Positions 25,803 to 33,612 of a stretch of 37,264 nucleotides of DNA are shown here, piece after piece. The stretch is from Azoarcus taiwanensis. GTDB taxonomy: Bacteria; Pseudomonadota; Gammaproteobacteria; Burkholderiales; Rhodocyclaceae. The stretch is from NCBI RefSeq assembly GCF_012910885.1, contig NZ_WTVM01000026.1, forward strand, positions 1 to 37,264. Reading direction: 5' to 3'. The notes under the pieces are model-generated. The model saw only the letters and a program-made list of their open reading frames with translations. It did no database searches and was not told where the DNA came from. The position numbers and the translations under genes are program-made. Position 1 is the first letter of the stretch, and each line of letters starts with the position of its first letter.

Positions 25803-26573
25803 TTACAGGTGGCTGGCGAGAAATTCGCGGCAGCGCTCGGAGCGGGGGCTGGTGAAAACCTCGGAGGGTGGGCCGGGCTCCTCCACCCGGCCCTGATGCA
25901 GAAACATCACCTGCGACGACACGTCGCGCGCGAAGCGCATCTCGTGGGTGACGATGAGCATGGTGCGACCCTCGTCGGCCAGGCTGCGCATGACGCCCAG
26001 CACCTCGTTGACGAGCTCCGGATCCAGTGCCGAGGTCGGCTCGTCGAAGAGGATGACCTCCGGCGACATCGCCAGCGTGCGAGCGATCGCCACCCGCTGT
26101 TGCTGCCCGCCGGACAGGTTGCCGGGATACGCGTTTCGCTTGTCGGCCAGCCCGACGCGGGCGAGCAAGGCTTCGGCCTGCTCTACGGCGCTGCGCCGAT
26201 CCAGCCCGAGCACTCGCATCGGCGCCAGGGTCACGTTGTCGACGATGTTGAGGTGGGGCCACAGGTTGAAACTCTGGAACACGAAGCCGATGCGGGCGCG
26301 CATGCGCTCGAGCTGCTTGCGGTCGACCGCATGCAGGTCGCCGTGACGATCCTCGCGGAGATCGAGCTTCTCGCCGCGCAGGCGGATCTCGCCGCGTGAG
26401 GGTTGTTCCAGCAGGTTCAGGCAGCGCAGGAGAGTGGACTTGCCGGAGCCGCTCGAGCCGATGATCGAGATCACGTCACCATCGTGTGCGGTGAGGTCGA
26501 TTCCACGAAGTACCTCGTGCTCGCCGTAGCGTTTGTGGATATCGACCACTTCGAGGGCGGCGGGTGAGGTCAT
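25803..26573 (-). CDS. Polar amino acid ABC transporter ATP-binding protein (HisP type)
   Basis: The product (256 aa) has Walker A GSSGSGKST, Q-loop FVFQSFNLWPH, signature LSGGQQQR, Walker B VILFDEPTSALDPE and an H-loop in IVTHEMRFARDV, all intact. This is the HisP/GlnQ subfamily. The ATG at 26573 is preferred for family length, although the frame is open to 26660. It is first in the order ATPase, binding protein, permease, permease, each closely spaced. The operon leader (26574-26769) contains GC-rich inverted stretches but no element I can name. Confidence 0.93.
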   Translation of the reverse strand: MTSPAALEVVDIHKRYGEHEVLRGIDLTAHDGDVISIIGSSGSGKSTLLRCLNLLEQPSRGEIRLRGEKLDLREDRHGDLHAVDRKQLERMRARIGFVFQSFNLWPHLNIVDNVTLAPMRVLGLDRRSAVEQAEALLARVGLADKRNAYPGNLSGGQQQRVAIARTLAMSPEVILFDEPTSALDPELVNEVLGVMRSLADEGRTMLIVTHEMRFARDVSSQVMFLHQGRVEEPGPPSEVFTSPRSERCREFLASHL

Positions 26574-26769
26574 CGGTCGGGCCGTGGCGCTCTGTGAGCG
26601 TGCATTCTTGTCGTGCAGGAGCCATCCAGCCCCCGGGTAGTCGGCCGCATTATCGGCCAACCCCCCGGGGCTGCCAACGAGGGCGAACCCCTATTCAGAC
26701 CGTTTACTTGAGGATATGTGGCCGTGGCAGGCCGTATGGACGCTGACTGTCATGGCTGGCATCGACCGC

Positions 26770-26951
26770 TAGCCCGCATTTCTCACACCGTCACGGCTGC
26801 GGCCACCGATGCGCTCGCTGTGGCGCGCCGTACTCCCTCGCGCCGCCTCGACGTAGTGTCGGCTACGCCTTCAGCGTCGCTCGGTCCGTGCGGCGCGCCA
26901 CAGCGGCACCTCGGCGCCCTCGCTTCGCGCCCGTGTGAGAAATGCGGGCTA
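26770..26951. mobile_element. MITE-like element, copy A (182 bp)
   Basis: Terminal inverted repeats TAGCCCGCATTTCTCACA and its reverse complement bound a 182-bp sequence with no coding potential. The outermost TA at each end could be a TA target duplication, as made by IS630/Tc1-type transposases. A nested internal inverted repeat (CTGTGGCGCGCCG with CGGCGCGCCACAG) would fold the interior. Copy B at 30418-30599 has the same length, lies in the opposite orientation and shows only about a dozen mismatches by eye. No transposase is encoded, so movement would depend on one supplied in trans. Confidence 0.8.
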
Positions 26952-27162
26952 GCATGATCGCGCGAGCCGCGAGCGCGGCGAGCGTATCGATTGCGACACC
27001 CTGGTGACGTGGGGCGAGCTGGGTGTGAGCCACCGCCTGTTCGACCCCTTGACGCTTTGGCAGGCCCAGTGCGCGGGGGGGAACGGCGCGGGCAAGCGCC
27101 GGTCAATCGAGGTGAGCGACATGCTTGCAAAGGGTCGGGCATAGCAGTAATCAGGAGGCGAC
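26952..27162 (+). other. Intergenic stretch with an unassigned open frame abutting MITE copy A
   Basis: Together with 26574-26951 this makes a 589-base region without a confident gene. Directly after the element a frame is open for 63 codons to a TAG at 27142, beginning in codons with no ATG and containing TLVTWGELGVSHRLFDPLT. It could be the tail of a gene cut by the insertion, or chance in GC-rich DNA. I cannot assign it to a family. Confidence 0.25.
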
Positions 27163-27657
27163 ATGAGATTCGCATTGGGATGGATGGCCGCGCTGACAGT
27201 CGCGGTGAGCGGTTGCGCGAGCCTGGCACAGCCACCGTGGGCCGACGACGAGGCTGCACTGTTGGAGCGTCGCGGCGCTCCTACCCGGGTGTGGCCCGGA
27301 GAGGACGGAAACCGGGTGCTGGAGTAAACGACCCAGCCCGCTGGGCGAAGCAACTGGATGATCGAAGTGGATACCGAGGGTCGCATCGTCGGTCATCATG
27401 ATGCGCTGACACGTGACAACCTGCAGCGGGTGCGCGAAGGCATGACGCTCGAGGCGGTCCAGCGGCTATTGGGCCAGCACCGGCGGGTCACCCGCTATCG
27501 GCTTTCGGGCGAGGAGGTATGGGACTGGAACGTCGAAAATGTCGATCCCGGCGTGATCGCGACCTACTTCAACGTGCATTTCGTCGACCACCGGGTGGTG
27601 AGAACCAGCTTCAGCTACGAGTATCCGAACGCCAACGATGGCGAGCGGGCCCAATGA
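27163..27657 (+). pseudogene. Outer-membrane lipoprotein assembly-type (SmpA/BamE-like) gene with an in-frame TAA
   Basis: The ATG at 27163 has a strong CAGGAGG site and encodes a lipoprotein signal peptide with lipobox VSGC (C18). Translation stops at codon 55 with TAA (27325-27327). The same frame then continues without interruption to 27657, with MIEVDTEGRIVGHHDALT, LQRVREGMTLEAVQRLLGQHRRV and VWDWNVENVDPG, the repeated pattern of small SmpA/OmlA-like lipoproteins. Upstream and downstream parts therefore belong to one 165-codon gene broken by a single nonsense codon; the position (RVLE, stop, TTQ) would suit a tyrosine, one base away from TAA. An ATG at 27358 could initiate the distal part but would lack the export signal. 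Family naming is moderate, and the interruption is seen directly. Confidence 0.72.
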
Positions 27658-27699
27658 ACACCCGGCTACCCCACGCAGCGCCGCCGTGCCCAGTGTGGC

Positions 27700-28011
27700 C
27701 TAGAGCACGATCATCGCGATACCGGTCACCATCAGGCCCGCGGCGGTCAGCGGCGAGAACCAGGAGCGTGGCCAAGTGAGCTTCACCTGTGCCGGATTGA
27801 GTGCGTAGGCGCCGATCAGCACCAGCGCGATGCCCAGCAAGCCGCGTGAGGTAGCGGTTTCGCTGAGCAAGGCAAAACCGGTTCGCAGTCGGCGACCGGA
27901 TGCTGGATGATGGTGCGGGGCGAGGCGCGATATGAGCCCATACTCGCTTAAACTGCTTGTCAATGCTCGAGCTGCTCTCGGAGGCATCATGATCCCCGTC
28001 CGTTGCATCAC
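27700..28011 (-). pseudogene. Fragment resembling a DMT/EamA-family transporter
   Basis: The minus-strand frame contains ALLSETATSRGLLGIALVLI followed by GAYALN, which resembles the end of an EamA repeat, and a further hydrophobic stretch (LTAAGLMVTGIAMIVL) before the stop at 27700. EamA transporters have ten membrane segments and about 300 residues; only about two segments are seen here, and the upstream part of the frame is not hydrophobic. It overlaps the start of the FIST gene on the other strand. It is most likely a truncated remnant, though a short independent membrane protein cannot be ruled out. Confidence 0.4.
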
Positions 28012-29209
28012 TGGTCATGCCGCTCACGCCGACTGGCGCACGGCGCTCGATCTCGCGCTGGGGGATTTGCTGGCCGACAGACAGACGGCGACCGCGCGGG
28101 CTGCTGAAGGGCTTGCCGATGCGGTCGATTTCCCCCTGGGGCTGTGTTATTTCAGCGACCATTTTGCGGCGGCCGCCGAGCAGATCCTCGCCGAGCTTCA
28201 GAGGTGTCTTCCGCGGGTGAGCTGGGCTGGAACCGTTGGTCGTGGCATCTTTGCCGATGAAATCGAGTATCTCGACGAAGCCGCTCTGGTCTTGATGCTG
28301 TTTCCGTTTCCGCGTGAGTGCTTTCGACTCTTCTCAGGTGTGCAGCCTCTGGTGCCGGAAAGCACGGAGTTCCAGGCTCATGCGGCGCTGGTGCATGCCG
28401 ACGGACGAACACCGGATCTGCAGGAACTGCTGCCCGAGCTCGCCGAACGAACCGCCAGCGGCTATCTGTTCGGTGGTCTGAGCGCATCTCGTACGCGTAG
28501 CGTGCAGATTGCCGACCAGGTGTTCGATGGCGGGGGCTTGTCGGGGATCGCGTTCTCGTCAGAAGCGGGAATTGTGTCGCGGGTGACGCAAGGCTGTCAG
28601 CCGATCGGCCCTCGCCGGCTCGTCACTCGGGTGCAGCATAACGCCGTCGTCAGCCTGGACGGCAGGTCCGCGCTCGACTGTGCGTTTCAGGATCTCGGAC
28701 TGCCACCGGATATCGCACTCGAACCGGCCCTGGCGAGGCTGTCGAATACCCTGGTGGGTCTCAGATCGAGTGAAGACATGGAGATCGTCGCGCCCGCTGC
28801 GTTCGGCGCAGACATGCTGGTCCGTCACATCGTGGGCGTGGATCCGCGCGCGGGCGTGGTGGCCATCGCTGATGAGATCGAACCCGGATCATGGTTGATT
28901 TTCTGCCGGCGTGACCCGGCTGCCGCGCTGAGCGACCTGCGTCGTGCCGCGCGCGAGATTCGCGACGAGCTCTTCGACAGCGAACGCGTAGCGCTGGGCT
29001 GCGTCTATGTCAGTTGTTCGGGTCGCGGAGGCCATCATTTCGGCAAATCCGCGGCGGAGCTGGATGTGATTCGGGATGTCCTGGGAGGCGAGCTGCCACT
29101 CGCAGGCTTTCTTGCCGGCGGCGAGATCGCCCATGGACGGCTGTATGGCTACACTGGCGTGCTGACCGTGTTTTCTGCACCGCGCCCGGCAGGCCAGTTT
29201 CAACGCTGA
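27989..29209 (+). CDS. FIST-domain sensory protein (FIST_N and FIST_C)
   Basis: The product (406 aa) has a FIST N-terminal domain (about 25-215; LGLCYFSDHFA, WAGTVGRGIFADEIEYLDE, SGYLFGGLSASRT) and a FIST C-terminal domain (about 225-395; LPLAGFLAGGEIAHGRLYGYTGVLTVF). FIST domains are thought to bind small ligands, perhaps amino acids, and feed signal transduction. This is a stand-alone form with no attached output domain. The ATG at 27989 has a GGAGG site at a good distance, and the frame is open from 27932. The partner is unknown. Confidence 0.88.
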   Translation: MIPVRCITGHAAHADWRTALDLALGDLLADRQTATARAAEGLADAVDFPLGLCYFSDHFAAAAEQILAELQRCLPRVSWAGTVGRGIFADEIEYLDEAALVLMLFPFPRECFRLFSGVQPLVPESTEFQAHAALVHADGRTPDLQELLPELAERTASGYLFGGLSASRTRSVQIADQVFDGGGLSGIAFSSEAGIVSRVTQGCQPIGPRRLVTRVQHNAVVSLDGRSALDCAFQDLGLPPDIALEPALARLSNTLVGLRSSEDMEIVAPAAFGADMLVRHIVGVDPRAGVVAIADEIEPGSWLIFCRRDPAAALSDLRRAAREIRDELFDSERVALGCVYVSCSGRGGHHFGKSAAELDVIRDVLGGELPLAGFLAGGEIAHGRLYGYTGVLTVFSAPRPAGQFQR

Positions 29210-29304
29210 TGATCCGGGTTAGGTAAGCGGATGTCAGGCAATTCGGCAGGAATGCATGATTCGTAGTCGATTGCGTTGCTCGACCTCCCTGGCCGCATGG
29301 GCGC

Positions 29305-29754
29305 TCAGTTTCTGAAGACCTCGTGACAACTGCGGCAGGTGCTCTCGACGTCGGCATAGGCGTTGCGGACGTCGGGCAACGCCTGCGTGTGCGCTGCTTG
29401 ATAAAGTGCTTCAGAGGCGGCCATGAATGCGATGCGGGCTTGCTCGAAATCGTCTGCCTGACTCCACACCGCTTCCCTGGCTCGGGTGGGCGGCTGAAAG
29501 CTTCCGTCGATAAAGTGGTCCCATGGACCATCGCGTCGCGACATGAACCGCGTAGTCATTTCGATGAAGGGCTCGGCTTCATAGCGGTTGGTCCGCAGCA
29601 TCGTGCCCATGGGTTCGAAGCTGCGCAGTATTTCCTTGAAGGCCTCCTGGCGGTGCTTGATGGGCTGGCCCGGCAACGTGTCCTCGACCGGCCCGCTGCA
29701 TGCGCTGATCAACGGGGTGGCAAGGGCGGCGGCAAACAGATATCTGAATAGCAT
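29305..29754 (-). CDS. Lipoprotein c-type cytochrome (cytochrome c-prime-like)
   Basis: The product (149 aa) has a lipoprotein signal peptide (lipobox LISAC), a helical domain resembling the four-helix bundle of cytochrome c-prime, and one heme-binding CxxCH motif near the C-terminus (C140, C143, H144 in CRSCHEVF). It would carry a single covalent heme in the periplasm, tethered to a membrane. Cytochromes c-prime bind NO or CO or transfer electrons; the role here is undetermined. The ATG at 29754 places the hydrophobic signal at the N-terminus, while an upstream ATG at 29781 is less likely. It converges on the FIST gene. Confidence 0.85.
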   Translation of the reverse strand: MLFRYLFAAALATPLISACSGPVEDTLPGQPIKHRQEAFKEILRSFEPMGTMLRTNRYEAEPFIEMTTRFMSRRDGPWDHFIDGSFQPPTRAREAVWSQADDFEQARIAFMAASEALYQAAHTQALPDVRNAYADVESTCRSCHEVFRN

Positions 29755-29902
29755 GTCCTGATGTGGTTTTTTTGGATGCACGGAGGGATGATAGGCGGCC
29801 GAAAGCGAGCAAAGTTCCCCGGATCAACACACGTGGAACCGAGGCTTGACGACCGGTCGGCGCCGACAGGTCGTAATGGGTACTGAAACCGGAAAGGATG
29901 AC

Positions 29903-30409
29903 ATGATGAGTGACACCCGGAAACGCACGAACTCGGTCGGCCGTGTCGTGCAAACATTGCAGAGGCTCGGCATGCCCGCCGATGTCGTCGAGTTCGACGA
30001 ATCCACGCGCAGTAGCGCGGAGGCTGCAGCGGCGATCGGTTGTGAGGTCGCGCAGATCGCCAAATCGATAGTCTTTCGGGGCAAACAGAGCGGGCGCTGC
30101 ATCCTGGTCATTGCCAGTGGCGCGGACCGCATCGACGAAAAGAAGCTTCGTACCGAGATTGGTGAAGGCGTGTCACGCGCCGATGCGGATTTCGTCCGTG
30201 AGCGCACAGGCTTCGCGATCGGCGGGGTGGCGCCGGTTGGTCATGTGGGGGAGGTGTGCGTGCTGGTCGATCGGCGACTATGGGACATGGATCCGATCTG
30301 GGCTGCGGCCGGCGCGCCGAATGCGGTATTCCGTCTGTCTGCAGATGACTTGCATCGTATTCCCGACATCCGAGTGGTCGATGTGCGTCAGGTGCCGGTC
30401 TCGGCCTGA
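29903..30409 (+). CDS. YbaK/EbsC-type aminoacyl-tRNA deacylase
   Basis: The product (168 aa) is a single YbaK/ProRS-editing domain (SVGRVVQTLQRLGMPADVVE, AAAIGCEVAQIAKSIVFRG with the catalytic lysine, GFAIGGVAPVGHVG). Such proteins hydrolyse mischarged aminoacyl-tRNAs such as Cys-, Ala- or other amino-acyl-tRNAPro in trans. A GGAAAGGA site precedes tandem ATGs at 29903 and 29906; the frame is open from 29846. MITE copy B begins eight bases after the stop codon. Confidence 0.9.
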   Translation: MMSDTRKRTNSVGRVVQTLQRLGMPADVVEFDESTRSSAEAAAAIGCEVAQIAKSIVFRGKQSGRCILVIASGADRIDEKKLRTEIGEGVSRADADFVRERTGFAIGGVAPVGHVGEVCVLVDRRLWDMDPIWAAAGAPNAVFRLSADDLHRIPDIRVVDVRQVPVSA

Positions 30410-30417
30410 TCGTCGCC

Positions 30418-30599
30418 TAGCCCGCATTTCTCACACTGGCGCTTGGCGAGGGCGCCGAGGTGCCGCTGTGGTGCGCCGCACGGACCGAGCGACGCTGAAG
30501 GCGTAGCTGATACTACGTCGAAGCGGCGAGAGGGAGTACAGCGTGCCACAGCGAGTGCATCGGTGGCCGCAGCCGTGACCGTGTGAGAAATGCGGGCTA
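30418..30599. mobile_element. MITE-like element, copy B (182 bp, inverted relative to copy A)
   Basis: It has the same terminal repeats and length as copy A at 26770, in the opposite orientation. It fills the whole space between two convergent genes: eight bases after the deacylase stop, and its last three bases (CTA) read on the minus strand as the TAG stop of the membrane protein gene at 30597-31265. Its long self-complementary structure may also act as a bidirectional terminator. Confidence 0.8.
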
Positions 30600-31265
30600 C
30601 TCTGCCAGTTCCACCCGTAAACGGCCCTGCTCGACCCTCAGGTCGCGCACGCCCTCGCCGAAGGCCCGCCAGAAGCCGGCGTCCGGGCCGTATAGCGAGA
30701 CCAGGTCGAGCCCCTTCAAGCCACCGAGCCAGGCCGCCGGCAAGGGCACGCCCATGATGCTGACGCCCTCGATGATCACGACCGGCCGCTGGCCATCGAA
30801 TCGCAGTCGGAGGCCGGCGGCGACCCGCACGGTCTGGCCGGCGAACACCGGCAAATCGGGAGGCAGAGTCACCAGCATCGTCGCCGACAGAAGGTCCTGC
30901 GACAAATGCAGCGCGAGCCGCTCGGCCAGATCGGGGTTGCGGGCGATCAGCGCGTTGAGTTCTCTCTGGGTGAAATGGATCACGCGGTCTTCGGCGCGCT
31001 CCCTATAGATCTCAGGGCGCAGCTCGCCGGGCTGATCCGGCGCGGGATCGGACGCATCCGACCCGGTGAGGCTGTCCAGCTTGTGCTCCAGCGTCACCGC
31101 CTCGGCGGCGCTCAACTGCACCGGCTCGAAGGGTTGCGGATAAAGCCAGGTGCGGGCTACGAAGAGTGTTGCCGCCGCGCTGACGACAATCGCGAGCAGG
31201 ATCAGACCACTGACGGCGAGACAGCCGATGCGGCGCGGAGGGCGAGAGGCGGTGCTTTCACTCAT
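30597..31265 (-). CDS. Membrane-anchored protein of unknown function
   Basis: The predicted protein (222 aa) has one N-terminal membrane segment (about 14-37) and a mostly beta-rich soluble part likely to lie in the periplasm, with stretches VIHFTQRELNALIARNP, VRVAAGLRLRFDGQRPVVIIEGVSIMGVPLP and a C-terminal LRVEQGRLRVELAE. I do not recognise a named family with confidence. The sequence appears complete, but its stop codon TAG is contributed by the end of MITE copy B, so the native C-terminus may have been slightly altered. It is divergent from the PII-like/DUF1538 operon, with a 118-base promoter region between. Confidence 0.75.
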   Translation of the reverse strand: MSESTASRPPRRIGCLAVSGLILLAIVVSAAATLFVARTWLYPQPFEPVQLSAAEAVTLEHKLDSLTGSDASDPAPDQPGELRPEIYRERAEDRVIHFTQRELNALIARNPDLAERLALHLSQDLLSATMLVTLPPDLPVFAGQTVRVAAGLRLRFDGQRPVVIIEGVSIMGVPLPAAWLGGLKGLDLVSLYGPDAGFWRAFGEGVRDLRVEQGRLRVELAE

Positions 31266-31383
31266 GCTGTACTTATCGGACAGTCCGGGCGCGAGGTCAA
31301 GCCCGCGTGCGTGAGATCTTGTATCCGGTGTCCCGGCTTGGGGTATGCTGAAGCAGTCGTGTCAGGGAGGATGATCCGAACGC

Positions 31384-31755
31384 ATGTCGACATCACTGCT
31401 GATCGCGGTCGTCGCCGATGAGCTCGAGGAGCGGGCAGCGGCGATCGCGCGAGAAGAGGGCGCGATGGGCCTGACCATCGTGCCCGGGAGAGGTCTGGGC
31501 TTTCCGGAACACGTCACCTTTTTCGGTCTCACCTTTCGGGGGATCGAAAAGGTATTGCTGTGGGTGCTCGACAGCGAGACCGCTGAAACCGTCGCCAATC
31601 GCCTGAATCGCGAGCTGGACCTCCTGTCGCCCTTCCAGGGGCTGGCCTTCTGTCTCGATATCGACCACGCCGAAGGCATCGACTCGGAAGCGATCCGTCA
31701 TCATGTGTTGTCCCGCGGAGCTGGGCGGCGTGAGCCGGAGGGCGACGCGAATTGA
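31384..31755 (+). CDS. PII-like signalling protein A
   Basis: The product (123 aa) shows a PII-like ferredoxin-fold pattern (LLIAVVADELEERAAAIARE, then HVTFFGLTFRGIEKVLLWVL, then LNRELDLLSPFQGLAFCLDIDHAEGI). It is paralogous to the PII-like gene at 33257: both share TFFGLT-x2-G, RELDL and H-x2-GID at equivalent positions. It lacks the classical GlnB/GlnK T-loop with its uridylylated tyrosine, so it is not a canonical nitrogen PII. Its stop overlaps the TTG start of the DUF1538 transporter (TTGA), showing tight coupling. Expected role: trimeric nucleotide-responsive regulator of the adjacent membrane protein. Confidence 0.8.
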   Translation: MSTSLLIAVVADELEERAAAIAREEGAMGLTIVPGRGLGFPEHVTFFGLTFRGIEKVLLWVLDSETAETVANRLNRELDLLSPFQGLAFCLDIDHAEGIDSEAIRHHVLSRGAGRREPEGDAN

Positions 31756-33260
31756 ACGGCCTGAAGGAATTCTTCCACATCCTCCAGCACTCGTTTCGTA
31801 ATCTGCTTCCCATCGTCGTCGTTGCCTTCTTTCAGGCGGTGGTGTTGCGGGCGGTACCGGACGGTCTGAGTTCGATGGTCGTCGGCCTGTTGGTGGTCGT
31901 GCTCGGGGTCGCGCTGTTCCTGCAGGGGCTGGAACTCGGCATTTTTCCGATCGGCAAGAACCTGTCGAATTCGTTCGCGCGCCGCGGATCGCTCCCGCTG
32001 CTGATGGCCTTCGGGTTCTGTCTCGGTTTCTCGGCGGTGATTGCCGAGCCGGCGTTGATCGCGGTCGCAAGCCAGGCTGAGATGATCAGCGAGGGGCGGG
32101 TCGATGCCTTCACCCTGCGGGTGCTGGTGGCGCTGTCGGTCGGCGCAGTCGTCGCGCTCGGCGTGGTGCGGACCATCCTCGGACATTCGCTGCACTGGTA
32201 CATGATTGTTGGCTATCTGCTGGTGGTGCTGGTGACCTTCTTCGCGCCCGAGGAGATCGTCGGCCTCGCCTACGATTCCGGCGGGGTCACCACCAACATC
32301 GTCACCGTGCCGTTGATTGCCGCGCTTGGCATCGGTCTGGCCGTGTCGATCCGGGGGCGCAACGCGCTCGCACACGGATTTGGCCTGGTGGCGCTGGCGG
32401 TGATGGTGCCGATGATTTCGGTACAGCTGTACGGCATCGTCGTATACAGCTTCGGCGACGCACCGGATCCGGCAGTAATGGCGTCTGCAGCAGCCGCGAC
32501 GGGGCACGCAGGAGCTGAGCAGGTCGGTCTGCTCGGCACCGCGTTGCACATGCTGGTCGATCTGCTGACGATGTTCCGTGACGTCGCGCCGATCATTCTC
32601 GTCATCCTGTTCTTCCAGTACGCGGTGATCCGCAAGCCGATCGCGCACCTGCACAAGGTCATCGGTGGCTTCGTGATGGTTATCGTCGGGCTGTATGCCT
32701 TCGTGATCGGGCTCAAGCTCGGCCTTTTTCCGGTCGGGCGCAGCATGGCCGAGCAGCTCGTCACGCTCGACACCTTCCTCTGGGTCTATCTGTTCGCGTT
32801 TTCGATCGGCTTCGCGACGACGATGGCCGAGCCAGCGCTGATTGCCATTGGCCAGAAGGCGGAGGAAGCCGGCAAAGGGCGGCTTAACGCCAATCACATC
32901 CGCATTCTGGTAGCGATCGGAGTAGCCATCGGAATTACCATCGGGGTGCATCGGATCATCACCGGTGACTCGATCCACTACTACATCATGGGCGGTTACG
33001 CGTTGGTCATCCTTCTGACCTGGCTCGCGCCCAAGTACATCGTACCGTTGGCCTTCGACCTCGGCGGCGTGACCACTTCCGAGGTGACCGTGCCGCTGGT
33101 TACAGCGCTGGGCATCGGCCTGGCGACCCACATCGAGGGGCGTAGCGTATTGATCGACGGCTTCGGCCTGATCGCGTTCGCCTCGATCTTTCCCATCGTG
33201 ACCGTGATGCTCTATGCTCTTTACGCCGAGCGGTTCAAACCGACAGGAGAAACATCGTGA
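31752..33260 (+). CDS. Tandem DUF1538 membrane protein (UmpAB-like cation antiporter candidate)
   Basis: The product (502 aa) is polytopic and consists of two homologous halves. Each half carries AEPAL (98-102 and 359-363) and D-x-GGVTT followed by VTVPL (DSGGVTT 175-181; DLGGVTT 436-442). DUF1538 proteins are known as split pairs called UmpA and UmpB, reported from Halomonas as a two-component Na+(Li+,K+)/H+ antiporter; here both halves are fused. The start is TTG at 31752, overlapping the PII-like A stop; the second PII-like gene overlaps its end (GTGA). The substrate is inferred from the family and from the neighbouring CPA2 antiporter. It acts in the inner membrane. Confidence 0.87.
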   Translation: MNGLKEFFHILQHSFRNLLPIVVVAFFQAVVLRAVPDGLSSMVVGLLVVVLGVALFLQGLELGIFPIGKNLSNSFARRGSLPLLMAFGFCLGFSAVIAEPALIAVASQAEMISEGRVDAFTLRVLVALSVGAVVALGVVRTILGHSLHWYMIVGYLLVVLVTFFAPEEIVGLAYDSGGVTTNIVTVPLIAALGIGLAVSIRGRNALAHGFGLVALAVMVPMISVQLYGIVVYSFGDAPDPAVMASAAAATGHAGAEQVGLLGTALHMLVDLLTMFRDVAPIILVILFFQYAVIRKPIAHLHKVIGGFVMVIVGLYAFVIGLKLGLFPVGRSMAEQLVTLDTFLWVYLFAFSIGFATTMAEPALIAIGQKAEEAGKGRLNANHIRILVAIGVAIGITIGVHRIITGDSIHYYIMGGYALVILLTWLAPKYIVPLAFDLGGVTTSEVTVPLVTALGIGLATHIEGRSVLIDGFGLIAFASIFPIVTVMLYALYAERFKPTGETS

Positions 33261-33604
33261 AATTCTCGGTACTTGTCGCGATCCTCGCCGAGGATCTTGA
33301 GGAACAGGCGATCGACGTCGCCAAACGCGCCGGCGCCGGCGGGGTGACCATTCTCGATGCCCGGGGCATCGGCGCCAAGGAGAAGAAGACCTTCTTCGGG
33401 CTGACCTACGAGGGCAGCCAATCGGTGCTGATCATGGTGCTGGAGAAGAAGCTGTCGCTGACAGTTCTGAAGAACATCAGCCGCGAGCTCGATTTGAAGA
33501 ACAACACGCGCGGCGTGGTGTTCACCATTCCGCTCGAGCACATCGCCGGCATCGACACCGGGCAGATCCATCAGTTCGAAGAACGCCTCAAGGACGACAT
33601 CTAG
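33257..33604 (+). CDS. PII-like signalling protein B
   Basis: The product (115 aa) is a PII-like protein (FSVLVAILAEDLEEQAIDVAK, KTFFGLTYEGSQSVLIMVLEKK, ISRELDLKNNTRGVVFTIPLEHIAGID). It starts at GTG 33257, overlapping the DUF1538 stop by four bases, after an AGGAGAA site. It is a paralogue of PII-like A, so the transporter is flanked by two related sensors that could form homo- or heterotrimers. It has a short lysine-rich segment (GAKEKKTFFG) where the T-loop would begin. Confidence 0.82.
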   Translation: MKFSVLVAILAEDLEEQAIDVAKRAGAGGVTILDARGIGAKEKKTFFGLTYEGSQSVLIMVLEKKLSLTVLKNISRELDLKNNTRGVVFTIPLEHIAGIDTGQIHQFEERLKDDI

Positions 33605-33612
33605 GAGTGGCT

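Noticed and set aside
31319-31349. TTGTAT and TATGCT upstream of PII-like A as a sigma-70 promoter
   Set aside because: The spacer is 19 bases and the -35 match is weak, so I did not list it as a feature.
31701-33131. 476-codon minus-strand frame across the DUF1538 gene
   Set aside because: Composition is low-complexity (His, Asp, Arg, Gln rich), as expected opposite a hydrophobic membrane protein gene.
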